Below are positions 49,067-60,829 of a stretch of DNA of 64,000 nt, piece after piece (positions within the stretch are counted from its first letter, which is position 1; every line of letters starts with the position of its first letter). A program made the translations under genes and the position numbers. Source of the stretch: Annona cherimola (lineage: Eukaryota > Streptophyta > Magnoliopsida > Magnoliales > Annonaceae); the NCBI GenBank assembly GCA_030490835.1, contig CM059973.1, forward strand, positions 49,418,008 through 49,482,007, given 5' to 3'. Below the pieces are notes generated by a model. It did not search any database. It was given only the letters and a program-made list of their open reading frames with translations, and had not been told where the DNA came from.

Positions 49067-51238
49067 AAAGGAGATCACACTGCTTAAAGGGAAGAAGAAG
49101 CTACTTATTACGAAACAAGTAGCAAAGGATATTGTGAAGGCTTTAGTAAAAATTAGGATTGAGAAATAAAGTTTGAGAACATGCATATGTAATAGTTTTT
49201 GTGGTGTTGGTGTGTGTGGTAGGTGTACTTTGTTTAAACTAAGTTTACATTATTGAAATGTAATAAATGACTGATAATGTTAGAGAACGATCATATTTTG
49301 TGTTAAAAGGATATAATGATTGAAGAGATGGATATGTTTACATTGGATTTTAGTACTATTTAGTTCCTAATAATAAGGGTGAACGAATAACTTTAGTTAC
49401 ACTTATTTTAAATAAAGTTTTGCAACATGTAGTAATAAATCATCATTTGTAGAAATTATTATTTTTTCTTTTATTTACCCATTATGTAATGATAACTTAC
49501 AATTAGATAATATCTATATGGTTTTACTCAAAAATAGAATTGGGTGATGTTGATATAATATTTTTTTGTACTAAGCAAAGTAATGATTTGCTTGAATCTT
49601 GAAGTTATTTTGTGCTTCATACACACGATTAGTTTGTAGTAGCCTATTAGGTTCTTTACAAGTTCATTAGTCACAACCTATATTATACAAATATTGATCT
49701 CGTGAGGAATTCTAAAACAAAATACTTCATCGATGTAAGTTCTTTGGACTTAAACCAAGTGGGTAACTAACTAAAGACAATATTAAAAGAATACTTGTAA
49801 TAATCTAAATTCATGAAAAAGTTAAGAAATAAGGGTATCAGAGATCTAGGATCTAGGGTTTCATACATGACTTTTCTATAATAGATGATTGATTTTTCTG
49901 TTTAATTTGGATAATTTGTATTAAAAGAGAAGAAATCCTAATTTAGTTTTATATCCACTTTCAAGGCATGAAAGATGTACTCTAATTTTCATAACTGCTT
50001 ATTCATGGGATTGTGTGGATTAGAATCCATTAATTTTTGGGTAGTTTATAAAATCCTTTGATGGTATTTTACTTATTTTCATGGTCTAAACACCAACGTT
50101 TAACATCTTGATTATTTTACATTAGATTTTCATCTTTCAGTTCCTTTGCTTAATATATGAAATCATGCCAAAGTATGGGCTAATATACCAAACAAGCATT
50201 AAAATAATAAGATATTAAATTAAAACAAACAATCTTTCATAAACAAGTAGAATCATGTCATCCACACATGTTATCACATGCTACATCCCTAAACCTAGAT
50301 AAGAGGTTTAGCTGGATATAGTTTTGATCAATCTAAACAAAAACTGGTATTATTAAAAGAATCCATCAAATCTAAGACAATTTTTTGATAAGAAATCTAA
50401 GACAATTAAAGTTAAAAGAATAACAAACTGAAAGCTTATTGTTTGAGTCTTTAATGGTGCCTTGAATCTCTTATACCAACTCGCCTCTTGCCTTCTCTCT
50501 TCTTAGCTACTCTCTTTCTCAAACTCTAGCTAATAAGACTTATTCAAAAGATGATCAAAAGATCCTTCAATTCATACTTAATAGTATCCTCTTGAAAGAT
50601 TATGCAACATACCAAAAATTAGTGCACATAGCACATTTCCAGGTGGGATACAGTTTGAACCATGTCTCCCTGAGGGAAACACAGTTCAAACAGTGTTTCT
50701 CCTTGGTGGTGGAGCAATTGCTCGTTTTTGCTGGTTTTTTTGTCTGACATACTTCAAACCGTATTGGCGCTTCTCTAACATATTTTAATCTATGTTATAC
50801 ACTATTTTCACTCCATGGTGCATTTCATATTCTCTTTCTCAAATGTCTTTTTTCTCACATTCTAAAATTTCAATCCTTAGCATTTTGTGTTGTATTCACC
50901 TGAATACACAAGTAACAACCGAACATGAGAACTTACATTTTAATGAGCTATTTTTGGCATTTAACCTTGCAAAACATGATTAAGGGGGTGTTTAGTAATA
51001 TGTATGCATGGGATGGAATGGAAAATCATGGGAGTGTCCACTGTCATTCTGTTGCCGCCCCATCCCATCAAATGACCATCATTAGTGTTGATGTCGGCCC
51101 TATTATGATTCAACTGTTTAAATCTCTTAAGATAATTAATTAGTCGATCTATTTTCTCCCTTTAGAACTAGTGCCTGTCATCTCAACCATTTGAAATATT
51201 TATTGTCTTATTAGTTTCCACATCGTATAATATTTATT
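49067..51238. other. Unassigned AT-rich DNA, partly Tat/Athila-like
   Basis: There is no gene. About 49640-50480 has the texture of the Tat-type non-coding region at 54.1-56.3 kb: CTCGTGAGGAATTC, ACCAAGTGGGTAACTAACTAA, GATCTAGGGTTTCATAC. About 50640-50790 has GTTTGAACCATGTCTCCCTG-like repeats. GGGGGTGTTTAGTAATATG at about 50985 may be a MITE end. No boundaries were fixed. Confidence 0.3.
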
Positions 51239-54110
51239 TGTGGCACGCAAATCGAGCGTCACATCTTGAGCCTTACTTCAGGTCGTTATTGATTGGTAAA
51301 CGTAATCAGGATTGTTGCCCTGTCACACGGTGGGATCATTTGGTATTTAACCATTCATAATTTACTCCATAGAGTTAATCATATCATTCATGTTCAATTT
51401 CTCATCAATTTGCCTATCTAGGTCTTGATGATGGCCATGATATTTTCATTAGAGATTATAAATTCTATAGCATTCATATCATAGAAAAACATACATTCAT
51501 CATTCATTCTTAAAATTTTTTCATCAATTCTGTTGGTCTCAATTTTTCTAGCATTTACCCAAGAGGGGAGGGGTGAATTGGGTATTTTAAAATTTTACTT
51601 AAACTGAAACTTTTTCCCTGTTTAAATTAATCCCCTAAATGAAACAAGCAGAGAATATGAAGAGAAATAAAGCAATAAAAGCAGTTGAGCAAGCCACAAC
51701 AATAGACACGATTTTTATAGTGGTTCGGGCAACCTTCCCTACTCCACTGTTCCAAGCTCACACCCATTGTGACTTGGGTTCTACTAATGAATTATCAAAT
51801 ACAACTAGAGCAGCAGCTCTTTTCTAGATTTCAGCTCTAGGGGGCTTGCACAAACACAGCACAGGTAGGAGACGAGTCACACTCAAGTCACAATACTACT
51901 TTGCCTTCACTTAGTTCCGATTTCCAATATCAAACCAAGTGTTAAATACAAACAATGAATCAAACAGAAAAAACTACACTTTACAAGTTCGTGTAGGCAG
52001 ATTTCAGCTCGTGGAAGAACTTGTTGAGAGAATGAGATGATCAACAATGTCACTTTCAGCAAGTTGAAGCAAAGTTCTTCACTTGAAGTTGGTGTAGATC
52101 ACTTAATGCTAGAGAGGGTGGAAGGTGAACACAATGAATGCTTCTCTAACCTCTAGCACGTCCTCTTAAATGGTCTTTTATAATGGTGGAGTAAATTCGA
52201 ACGTTTGGTGGTAGGTGGCGCGTATTTAATGCGCCAATGTTTGAATTTTTCCAACCATTGTGAACCAAGTCTCATGTGGAGTCGACTTCACCCAAGTCGC
52301 AAATCAGAGTCGACTTCGGTTGTGACTTCGGTCTTTAGCTTGACTCCAAGTTCCATTTCAGGTCAACTTGCTCTTAGACCTGACCTAAGTCGTAGGTGGA
52401 GTCGACTTCAGGTGCGACTTCACCATCTGTATGCATATATTGCAACTTGGATTTCTTGAAAGTGATCATTGATGCATCTTTTTCATCTCATATCTTGTTC
52501 TTCAAATGATACCCTTGATTTTCAATGATTGGTCTTGAAACTTGGCATTTTTATCTTCTTTTGAGAACTTTATCTTGGTGGCCTTGATCTAAAAATGATT
52601 TGCTTTCCTTGAGTTTGAAGTCCAAAGATGTAGTTCATGATCTTCTTTTTAATAATATACCATCTTGAATGATTCTATCATGGTCATTTGCTTGTATGAA
52701 CTGTATTGGTCTTCAGCTTGACTCAAGTCAGATGCTTGTGTCGACTTGGGAATGCGACTTCACCCAAGTCATAGGTGGAGTTGATTTCGACACTGACTTC
52801 ACCTGTCTCCTAGCCCAAATTTAACGCTGGAAGGAATTGATCTTCTGAAGTCGATAGTGGAGTCGGATTCAACTGCGACTTCACCTGTCTTGGTGCCAAA
52901 ATTCAACGCTGAAAGGTTTTTATCATTTGAAGTTGGTCTTGAGGTCGACTTGGGTATCGACTTCGCCTAAGTGGATGGCTAAGTCGACTTAGCCTTGCGA
53001 CTTGGTCTGCTATGTTTTGAAATCTAAGTTTTTATCCTTTAACCAAGTTTAACAAACCACATTAGTGCCCAAAACATTATCAAATTGAGTTGTTAATCAT
53101 TAAAACATGGATTTTGCTTAATTTGCCTTTGATTCCAACAAATTCATCATACACCACAGTGTAAATCACATAAATTGCAACAAGTAGCAATTATTCAATT
53201 CATAATACATCTTTTCATACATAACCATATGCACAAGGATTCATAGAGATGTCAATCTTCATTTAACCTGTGCTCTCTTATTCATATCCGTCCTTGCACC
53301 TGTCTTAGGATTTGGAAAACAAATCATAAGTATAACTCAGAAAGCAAGCTGCATAGTTTTTTAAGCAATTCATTTTGTAGGCAATGTTTGCATTTGAATA
53401 CATATCTTGGAAAGCAACATTATGCCCACTCGTGGGTACATCATGAAAATCATGAACCATTATACCCATCATGGGTATATCATGAATAATGCAATGCATT
53501 ATTTTCATTATAAAATATGAACATCATAGGATAATATGCTAGCTAGACGACCATCCGTCTCCATCTTCTCCCATCTTAGGGAAGGCGTCGCTGGCCTTTG
53601 GCCTATTTTAGCAACTTGGTCACACTAAAGGGGGACGATCGGTCCGCTTACACCTTTAAGTGGACCTAGTACCTTGTGCACCATGAACTTGTCATAAACA
53701 TGATCATAAATATGATCAAAACATACTAGCATGACTTTTGTGTATAAACCTTTCAATCATAATTTCTCAATAACATTTGATAAATCATTAATCAAATCAT
53801 TTGCCATAGTGAAAACAACATTTCAACAACATGTTGGGATAAAGGAACGACCATCCTTAAATTATCTTAGAAACAATTGAGCATTCATTTGCAAGCCAAT
53901 ACAAAACATTTAAATAGAATTTGCAATCATTTTGTCCAAGTTTGAGAAAGCAATTTTTTTAGAAAGTTGCTTGCTTACCTGAATCACATCAACTTTCCTC
54001 GTTAACTTTTTCCTTGCCTTTGCATATACACATAAAAATGACATTGCATTCATATATATAACCTCTTATAATTTAGTTTTCCTACTCTCATATCTTACGT
54101 AATTGACGAG
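51239..54110 (-). mobile_element. Truncated long LTR, interrupted by a copia solo LTR
   Basis: The left end reads TGTGGCACGCAAATCGAGCGTCACA. The family block AATCAGGATTGTTGCCCTGTC follows about 80 bp inside, and AAGGAACGACCATCCTTAAA is at about 53841, as in the LTR at 32993. The copia solo LTR at 51531-53140 splits it. Similarity to the LTR at 32993 ends near 54110, where Tat-like sequence begins, so about the last two thirds (the sense 5' part) are missing or displaced beyond the window. Confidence 0.75.
51531..53140 (-). mobile_element. Copia solo LTR, TSD AATTC
   Basis: It starts TGTTGGTCTC and ends GATTCCAACA, and AATTC is directly repeated at 51526-51530 and 53141-53145. It is the most diverged of the four copies of this LTR family but keeps ACCCAAGAGGGGAGGGGTG, the GGCGCGTATTTAATGCGCC dyad at about 52216, the TATA box at 52174-52182 and both GTCGAC arrays. 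Confidence 0.95.
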
Positions 54111-55151
54111 CTGCGTATATGTCTATTAAAATGCTCATTTTAACGCAAGTATACGTGCCGATCAAGTAATAAAGAATGAGTAGAGTATCGTTCCCACGAG
54201 GATTGTGTTAAACGGATTAGCACCTTAAATCTCAATTGTCTAAGTGAATTGGTAAAATAAATGAGAGTTTGCTTTTAAAGAATTGAATTAAACTAAACTA
54301 AACAAAGCAGTAAATGACCAAAGTGGTGTGGATGTTGCTGAGATTGCCTTGAGATAATTAAGATAGGAGGGAATATGAATTCATTGAATCATAGCTATGT
54401 TATTTGGTTCCAATTAAGTTAGTTGTGCAGAGATTACTAATCTAGGTTCATTCATATTCGTATATGTCTTCCAACACATACAAACCTAACCAAGTTTTAG
54501 TTATGTGCTATGTTTCCATGCATACAAATAAAATAAGGTTGATAACCATATAACCTAATCAAGATTACACGGGATTAATAGGTATATTCCTATCCATATT
54601 AACATCTAACAAAACATGAGCTAGAATACTTGTGCCTTATATATGAATCTTATTCAAATCCCACTTTTCCAAGCATGAATCTGAATATTAGATCAATCCA
54701 CAAGGTTGCAAAGCTTGTAAACGCATTAAGAATGATATATAAGGGTAATCTCAAGCAACATATGTCACAGCACAACAGTATTATAAATTCAACCATAAGA
54801 AAACCAAATATTACAAGCTATGAGTTCAAATGCTACATATCTCCCACCATAGGAAGGTTCAGCCCATAATCATGACTTCAATTCCCATTAAAATCAAGTT
54901 CACAATCATCCCATGTAAGGAGAATAACAAAAAAGAAGAGATAGATGAGAAGAGGAGATAAAACTCAATGGGTTTACAATGATAGCTTGGATCTTCACTT
55001 GCTATTCTCTCCTTCCTTGAAGCTTTGGTTTTCTCCCTTTTCTCCACAGCAGCCATGACCCTCTCCGTGTTTTTATAATCCCTAGGTTTCTATTTATAAT
55101 GGGTAGGTTGCGCAACACATGTGCAGAAATCCACGCGTACGGATGCGTAGT

Positions 55152-55407
55152 GGCGCCTAGGCGCCAACTCTCTGTGTGCTATGTCACTAGGAACTTTTCT
55201 GAAAATCTTAAGAATTCATGCCTTGGTGCCTAGGCGCCAACTCCTTGGAGTCTTGGTGGTCTGGAACCTCTCTGGAATGCCTGTATACTATTGAAGTGGC
55301 GCCTAGGTGCCCCATGCTGGTGCCTGGGTGCCAACTCACTGGGAGCTTCTTTCAATGTGAGGTGTTGGATATTTTGGCTAAGGCATGTAGGGTGGCACTT
55401 GGGCGCC
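55152..55407. repeat. Array of five GGCGCC(T/C)(A/G)GGCGCC palindromes
   Basis: Fourteen-bp sites start at 55152 (perfect GGCGCCTAGGCGCC), 55225, 55298, 55319 and 55394. The spacings are 73, 73, 21 and 75 bp, so they mark a degenerate repeat of about 73 bp in which one site has been doubled. Confidence 0.7.
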
Positions 55408-55710
55408 AGCCTACCTGCTTCTTCACTTGGCTTTGTTTATCTTTCGACTCGCTCGCATGCCTGTAATTCTCCGTCCTTCCTGTAAACATAAATGACACTA
55501 AATAAATGAACTAAAAATGCATATAAACTACATAATGCTTCTAAAATGCAAAGCGAGTGAAAATTTAGCTAAATGGATGCAAACTAAACCTAATCTCTTG
55601 GACTAACATGCAAAAATAGTCTGAAATAGGCTATGATAACTCATAAAAATACGAGTTATCATACCCCAAACTTAAATGTTGCTAGTCCTCGAGCAACACA
55701 TGCAAACACA

Positions 55711-55734
55711 ATGAATGAATGAATGAATGAATGA
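55711..55734. repeat. (ATGA)n microsatellite
   Basis: Six consecutive tetranucleotides of the ATGA type in the Tat-like region. Confidence 0.9.
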
Positions 55735-56103
55735 ACAAATGAATTTGGACTCTGTCAACTCAACCTACTTCCCATTATGCTTCTATTAATCCATTTCTCT
55801 ATTCAACAAGGTCAAGAATAATCTATACTTGAAAAATCATCCCTTTCACAAAACAGGACATGCATTTTCATTTTTTTTTTTCAATTGTGAACCAAGTTAC
55901 ATGTAGATGACAGAATTCTCTAGTACAAAGTAATAATTCAACATGCTAATCTTCCTCTTGATCAAAAGAAACTAGTTAGAAAATCAAACCAAACAGGTGA
56001 ACCAAGGTTTAAGCTGACTAACTAGTCAAAGAAGATGGTAATCATTCACTGAATTCAATTTTTTCCCAACTGCACATTCTTTCTCTCCCAAACTTATTGC
56101 AAG

Positions 56104-56205
56104 ACTCTCCTCACCATATTTTAGGATATCTGGGAGATCTATTTTTATCTTTTTGTTTGATTTTTTTGGGCTCCCCTCACCATATTTCAGGGTATCTGGG
56201 GAGAG
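56104..56205. repeat. 63-bp tandem duplication
   Basis: CTCCTCACCATATTTTAGGAT at about 56107 and CCCCTCACCATATTTCAGGGT at about 56170, each followed by ATCTGGG. Two diverged units. Confidence 0.6.
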
Positions 56206-56348
56206 TTTTCTTTTTAAATCATTATTACTGTGATTTTCCTTTGCTTTTTTATGCGAACCTTGACATTTGTTGATGCCAAGTTCTGGTAACTCAGCTTAGG
56301 TCAGTCACCCCCTTTTTATTATTCTAATACCTTGGTAGGGATACTGAA

Positions 56349-58005
56349 TGTTGGTCCCGAGTTAATGGTAATTACCCAAGAGGGGAGGGGTGAATTGGGT
56401 ATTTAAAAATTTTCAACTTAAACAAAACTTTACCCCGGATTAATCTAGTCCCCTTTATGAAGAAACAAAATGGAAAGCAATATAGTGTAGACAGCAGAAA
56501 TAAAAATCAACAAGCAAGGTTTTTATAGTGGTTCAGGCAACCTCCCTACTCCACTCTTCCAAGCTCACACCTCTTGTGACTTAGGTTCTACTATTGCATT
56601 TCACAAATACAACTAGAGCCACTGCTCTCTTCTAGATTCCAGCTCTAGGGGGCATCAACAATACACAGCACAAGTAGGTGACGAGTTCCACTCTAATCAC
56701 ACACTACTTTGCTTACACTTGATCTTAGTTACCCAAACTAAATCAAGTTCAATACAACAAGAAATAATAAAAGAAAGTTTCTACACGTTACTGTTGTGTA
56801 GAGACAGATTTGGCGCAAAGAAGAACTTGTAATGTAGGCATAATGATTCAGCAAGCAGCTCTTGGCAGTTTGGAAGCGAAGTTCTTCTTCTATATGATGG
56901 ATTGATCACTTAATGCTCTTGAAGATGAGAGTTATGCACATTCAATGATTTCTCAGCTACCCTCCTTGTTCATATTGAATGCCTTATATAATTTACGAGG
57001 GAATCCAAACGTTTGGAGGTAGGTGGCACGCATTTAATGCGCCAACGTTCAAAAAATTTCCGACCGTTGCGACCCAAGTCGCAGGTGGAGTCGACTACGG
57101 GTGCGACTTCGGCTTTCTGCAACTTCTTTAAGTTCCAGTCTAGGGTCGATTTGGTCATCGACTTGAACCCAAGTCGCAGGTGAAGTCGACTTCGGGTGCG
57201 ACTTCACTTCTTCAGCTTGCTAGTTGAACTTGAAATCTTCAGAGATGACTTTGATCACTTGATTTTCTTCATATTGTTTGTTCTCTCTTGATTTATATGT
57301 CTTTGGAACACTGTATGATTATTTACATAGAAAATCTTGGATTCCTTTTCTTGAGTTCTTGAGTACTTGAATCTTGGAATGCATGGAAGATGTCCGAGTA
57401 AGCGTTCATGATCCAACATGATGGATTCATGCAACCCTGATTGCTTTGATTCTCCATTTGATCTCCATTTGAGTGTTTGAGTTGTCTTGATCTTCATCTC
57501 CACTCGAATCTGTCATTGAATTAACTCGTTCAGCAATTTCTGCACTGAAGTCGAAGATGGAGTTGACTTGGTCTGTGACTTCACCCAAGTCACATGCGGA
57601 GTCGACTTGGGATGCGACTTCGGCAGCTCTCGTTCTCGATTTCAACTATGGACGAAAAACGACGCCTCCAAGTCGCTACTTGGAGTTGACTTGGTCTGCG
57701 ACTTCACCTCAAGTTGCAAGCGGAGTCGACTTTGGGATGCGACTTCGGCACCTCTCATTCTTGATTTCAACTTTGGAAGGAAATGACGTCTTGAAGTCGC
57801 TGCTTGGAGTCGACTTAGGGATCGACTTGGCCTAAGTCGATGCCTGAGTCGACTTGGAAATCGACTTGACCTGTCGAGCTTCATTTTCTTCATTTCTATA
57901 ACCTTTAATCATCTCCACACACATGTTAGTAATCAAAACTTACTCAAATTTATTTGTTAATCATCAAAACATAGACTTGGCTTATTTTCCACAAGTTTTC
58001 TAACA
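56349..58005 (-). repeat. 3' LTR of the copia element (1657 bp)
   Basis: In element sense it starts TGTTAGAAAACTTG and ends CTCGGGACCAACA. The TATA box is at 56982-56990 (minus strand TATATAAGG). Upstream of it in U3 lie the GTCGAC arrays at about 57065-57215 and 57545-57875. By hand, the first 330 bp differ from the 5' LTR at about 15-17 positions, mostly transitions, so the insertion is not recent. Confidence 0.93.
56982..56990 (-). promoter_or_regulatory. TATA box of the copia 3' LTR
   Basis: The minus strand reads TATATAAGG, at the same place as TATAAAAGG in the solo copy at 887. The LTR promoter would fire leftward into the Tat-like flank. Confidence 0.5.
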
Positions 58006-58019
58006 ATCTCTCCATTTTT
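58006..58019 (-). other. Polypurine tract next to the 3' LTR
   Basis: In element sense AAAAATGGAGAGAT abuts TGTTAG. A single T interrupts the purines. This is where plus-strand DNA synthesis would be primed. Confidence 0.7.
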
Positions 58020-58221
58020 GATGATTGACAAAACTGATTTGAGTATATACCTTTCAATGTCTTTAAAACAAACTATTTTTTTCATTTTAATTTTTAACAT
58101 ACATTTCCAATAAATCACAAGTTAAAAAAACATGTTTATCATACATATTTCACTTCCAATATATCACAGGTTAAAATCATTCATACAAACATTTAAAACG
58201 GAGACTCAAATCCCGATCTCT

Positions 58222-58235
58222 TCTCCCCCTTTTTG
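58222..58235 (-). other. Second, more canonical purine tract
   Basis: In element sense CAAAAAGGGGGAGA, about 215 bp before the LTR-adjacent tract. It is uninterrupted and closer to the standard SIRE-type tract than the one at the LTR. Confidence 0.5.
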
Positions 58236-58317
58236 TCAATTGATCAAAATAGAGATGGAGCCGGTTAATCCCTTGAAAATGGCGGGGTTGCTCCCCCTCA
58301 GCTGTGCTTTTTCTAAG

Positions 58318-58623
58318 TTAATTCAAGCATTCCCATATCATTTTAATTTTATAAAATGGTTCTTTTGCTAGAGGTTTAGCAAAAATATTTGCAATTTGAT
58401 CTTCTGTTCTCACATATTCCAAACATATATCATGATTTTCTACATGTTCTCTAATAAAATGATGTCTAAGGTCTATATGCTTGGTCCTAGAATGCAAAAT
58501 TGGATTTTTAGTTAAACGTATGGCACTAGTATTATCACATCTAATAGGTATATCTTTAACATTCATGCCACAGTCCCTAAGTTGTTGTTTCATCCAAAGC
58601 AATTGAACACAACAGCTCCCGGC
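58318..58623 (-). pseudogene. RNase H C-terminal fragment of the copia pol
   Basis: The frame begins at the deletion junction with AGSCCVQLLWMKQQL, then CDNTSAI and SRTKHIDLRHHFIREH, the conserved last part of copia RNase H with its KHID and RHHFIRE residues, and ends at the stop at 58318. The first half of RNase H is missing. It is out of frame with the RT fragment upstream. Confidence 0.85.
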
Positions 58624-58769
58624 TCAAATTCTTTCTGCATAAGCTCAGAAAATTCTTTACAAAGAATCTCATTAGTAGCACCAAAAATAATATCATCAAC
58701 ATAAATTTGAATAATCAAGATATCTTTTTCTTTATACTTGATAAACAAAGTGGTGTCTACCTTTTCCTT
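58624..58769 (-). pseudogene. RT catalytic segment cut off by a stop and a deletion
   Basis: After the TAA at 58770-58772 the same frame continues KVDTTLF, then IYVDDIIFGATN. YVDD (codons at 58692-58703) holds the two catalytic Asp residues. It ends at MQKEFE, where the sequence jumps into RNase H. Confidence 0.85.
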
Positions 58770-60740
58770 TTAGAAGTCATGATCAATAAAAAATTTGCTT
58801 AATCTCTCATACCAAGCTCTTGGGGCTTGTTTTAATCCATATAATGCTTTGGTTAATTTGTATACAAATTTATATTGATCTTTTTCCTCAAATCCAGGTG
58901 GTTGTTCAATATACACCTCTTCATTTATATAGCCATTCAAAAATGCACTTTTAACATCCATTTGAAACAATTTAAAGTTCATGTGAGATGCAAAAGCTAG
59001 TAAGATACGAATGACTTCTAATCTAGCAACCGGAGCATAGGATTCCTCAAAGTCTATTCCCTCTTCTTGTGAGTATCCCTTTGCCACAAGTCTAGCTTTG
59101 TTTCTCACCACAAGTCCACTTTCATCTAATTTGTTCCTAAAGACCCATTTTGTGCCAATGACAATATGGTCTTTTGGTGAAACAAGATGCCAAACTTGGT
59201 TTCTTTCAAATTGATTTAATTCCTCTTGCATTGCTATGATCCAGTTTTCATCATCAAGGGCTTGGTCTATAGTGGATGGTTCAATTTTGGATACAAAGGC
59301 ATATTGTCCATAAATATTTTGTTTTGACCTTCTAGTCTTTACACCTTCATAGACATTCCCTATAACTTTTTCAATTGGATGAGCATTTTTAAACTTTAAA
59401 TCAGTTGGAGGTTTATAGGAGTTATTACCTTCACTTACCCTTTCCTCCATGGATTCTTCTTGATTTTCCATATGCAATTTTTTAAGGCTACTTGTTATCT
59501 CATTTGCATCACTTAAATCATCTTTTCTTTTGAAGCATGGATTAGATTCATCAAAAACAACATGTATCGACTCTTTTACAACTTGATTCCTTTTATTGAA
59601 GACTCTATATGCTTTGCTATTTGATGAGTAACCAAGGAATATTGTCTCATCACTCTTAGTATCCAGTTTTCCCAAGTTGGTTTTACCATTGTTCAAAACA
59701 TAACATGTGCAACCAAAAGCATGAAAATATGAAATATTTGGTTTTCTACCTTTCCATAGCTCATATGGGATCTTTTTCAAGATTGCTCTAATGGTAACTC
59801 GGTTCAACACATGACAAGCTATACTTACAGCTTCACCCCAAAATTTCTTGGATAATTTGCTCTCATTTAGCATTGTTCTAGCCATCTCTTGTATGGTTTT
59901 ATTTTTCCTTTCAATCACTCCATTTTGTTGTGGAGTTCTTGGTGCAAAAAATGTGTAGTGAATTCCTTTTTCATTACATAATTCTATGAATCGTTTATTT
60001 TCAAACTCACCACCATGATCACTTCTAATGGTCATAATAGTACTTTGTTTTTCATTTTGCACCAAATTTACAAAAGTTGAAAACATAGAGAAGGCTTCAT
60101 CTTTGCTAGTTAAGAGAATTACCCATGTGAATCTTGACAAATCATCAACTATTACAAACACATACTTCTTTCCACCGATGGTTAAAATGTCAGATGACCC
60201 ATATAGATCCATGTGTAGCAATTCAAGTGGCCTAGTGGTGGAAATTTCCTTTTTGGTAGAGAAAGACATTTTAGGTTGTTTTGACAATTGACATGCCTTG
60301 CAAATTTTATCTTTGTCATATTTCAATTTAGGCAATCCTTCTACCAAACTCTTCTTCCATAGTGTCTTTATATTTGTCATGTTTATATGCCCAAGCCTCT
60401 TATGCCAAACCCATGGATCATTGTCAATGACTATTAGACATTGACCATCTAGTTCATCAAGTGAAACCAAATATACATTTCCATATCTTTTTCCACTAAA
60501 CATGATATGTTCTCCATCAAACACATTGCATATAGATGATTCAAACACAACCTTGTATCCTTTGTCACATAATTGGCTAATACTCATTAAATTGTGCTTG
60601 AGTCTTTTAACAAATAATACATCTTCCATACATGCATTTGAAATATTATAAATGTTTCCTTTACCTTTGATTTTACCTTTATCATTATTTCCAAAAGCAA
60701 CAGTTCCATCGTTGCAAGGCTTGAAATAAACTTCTTTCAC
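58770..60740 (-). pseudogene. Copia pol: GAG-pre-integrase, integrase and N-terminal RT (656 codons)
   Basis: The open frame starts within the protease region (no real start codon; it is a continuation of pol). Residues about 95-155 are the GAG-pre-integrase zinc domain with H113, H118, C147 and C150. The integrase core follows with D178, D241 and E277, spaced D-62-D-35-E, so the DDE triad is intact. RT begins at about 495 ([12 protein letters not shown]), with the first catalytic Asp at D595 in QMDVKSAF, and the frame stops after FIDHDF at a TAA in place of a sense codon. Integrase would insert element cDNA into host DNA and RT would copy its RNA; this copy can do neither alone because protease and RT are broken. 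It is otherwise well preserved. Confidence 0.93.
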
Positions 60741-60829
60741 CAGTCATATGCCTTGAGCAACCACTATCCATGAACCAAACGTTGCTTGCCTTTACCTTGA
60801 AACATATATGAAAAATGAACAAATAAATC
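60741..60829 (-). pseudogene. Copia aspartic protease remnant, frame-broken on both sides
   Basis: Between gag and pol the minus strand encodes CFKVKASNVWFMDSGCSRHM. The catalytic DSG triplet is at 60760-60768. It is in a different frame from gag (which stops at 60830) and from pol (which opens at 60740), so single-base-type shifts lie on each side. Copia elements normally make gag and pol from one continuous frame. Confidence 0.8.

Larger units (their letters stand above)
54111..56348. mobile_element. Tat/Ogre-like non-coding LTR-element sequence
   Basis: It contains AACGCAAGTATACGTG, ATCAAGTAATAAAG, AGTATCGTTCCCACGAGG and CCCCAAACTTAAATGTTGC with TCCTCGAGCAA. These are words I associate with the non-coding and LTR regions of plant Tat/Athila-group gypsy elements. 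It also holds five GGCGCCTAGGCGCC-type palindromes. No protein is encoded; the 82-codon frame at 55218 only spells the palindromic repeats. The copia element at 56349 is inserted in it, so its other part should lie beyond position 64000. Confidence 0.5.

Noticed and set aside
55218..55466. 82-codon frame rich in Cys and Trp in the Tat-like region
   Set aside because: It is produced by the GGCGCCTAGGCGCC repeat and appears in two overlapping frames.
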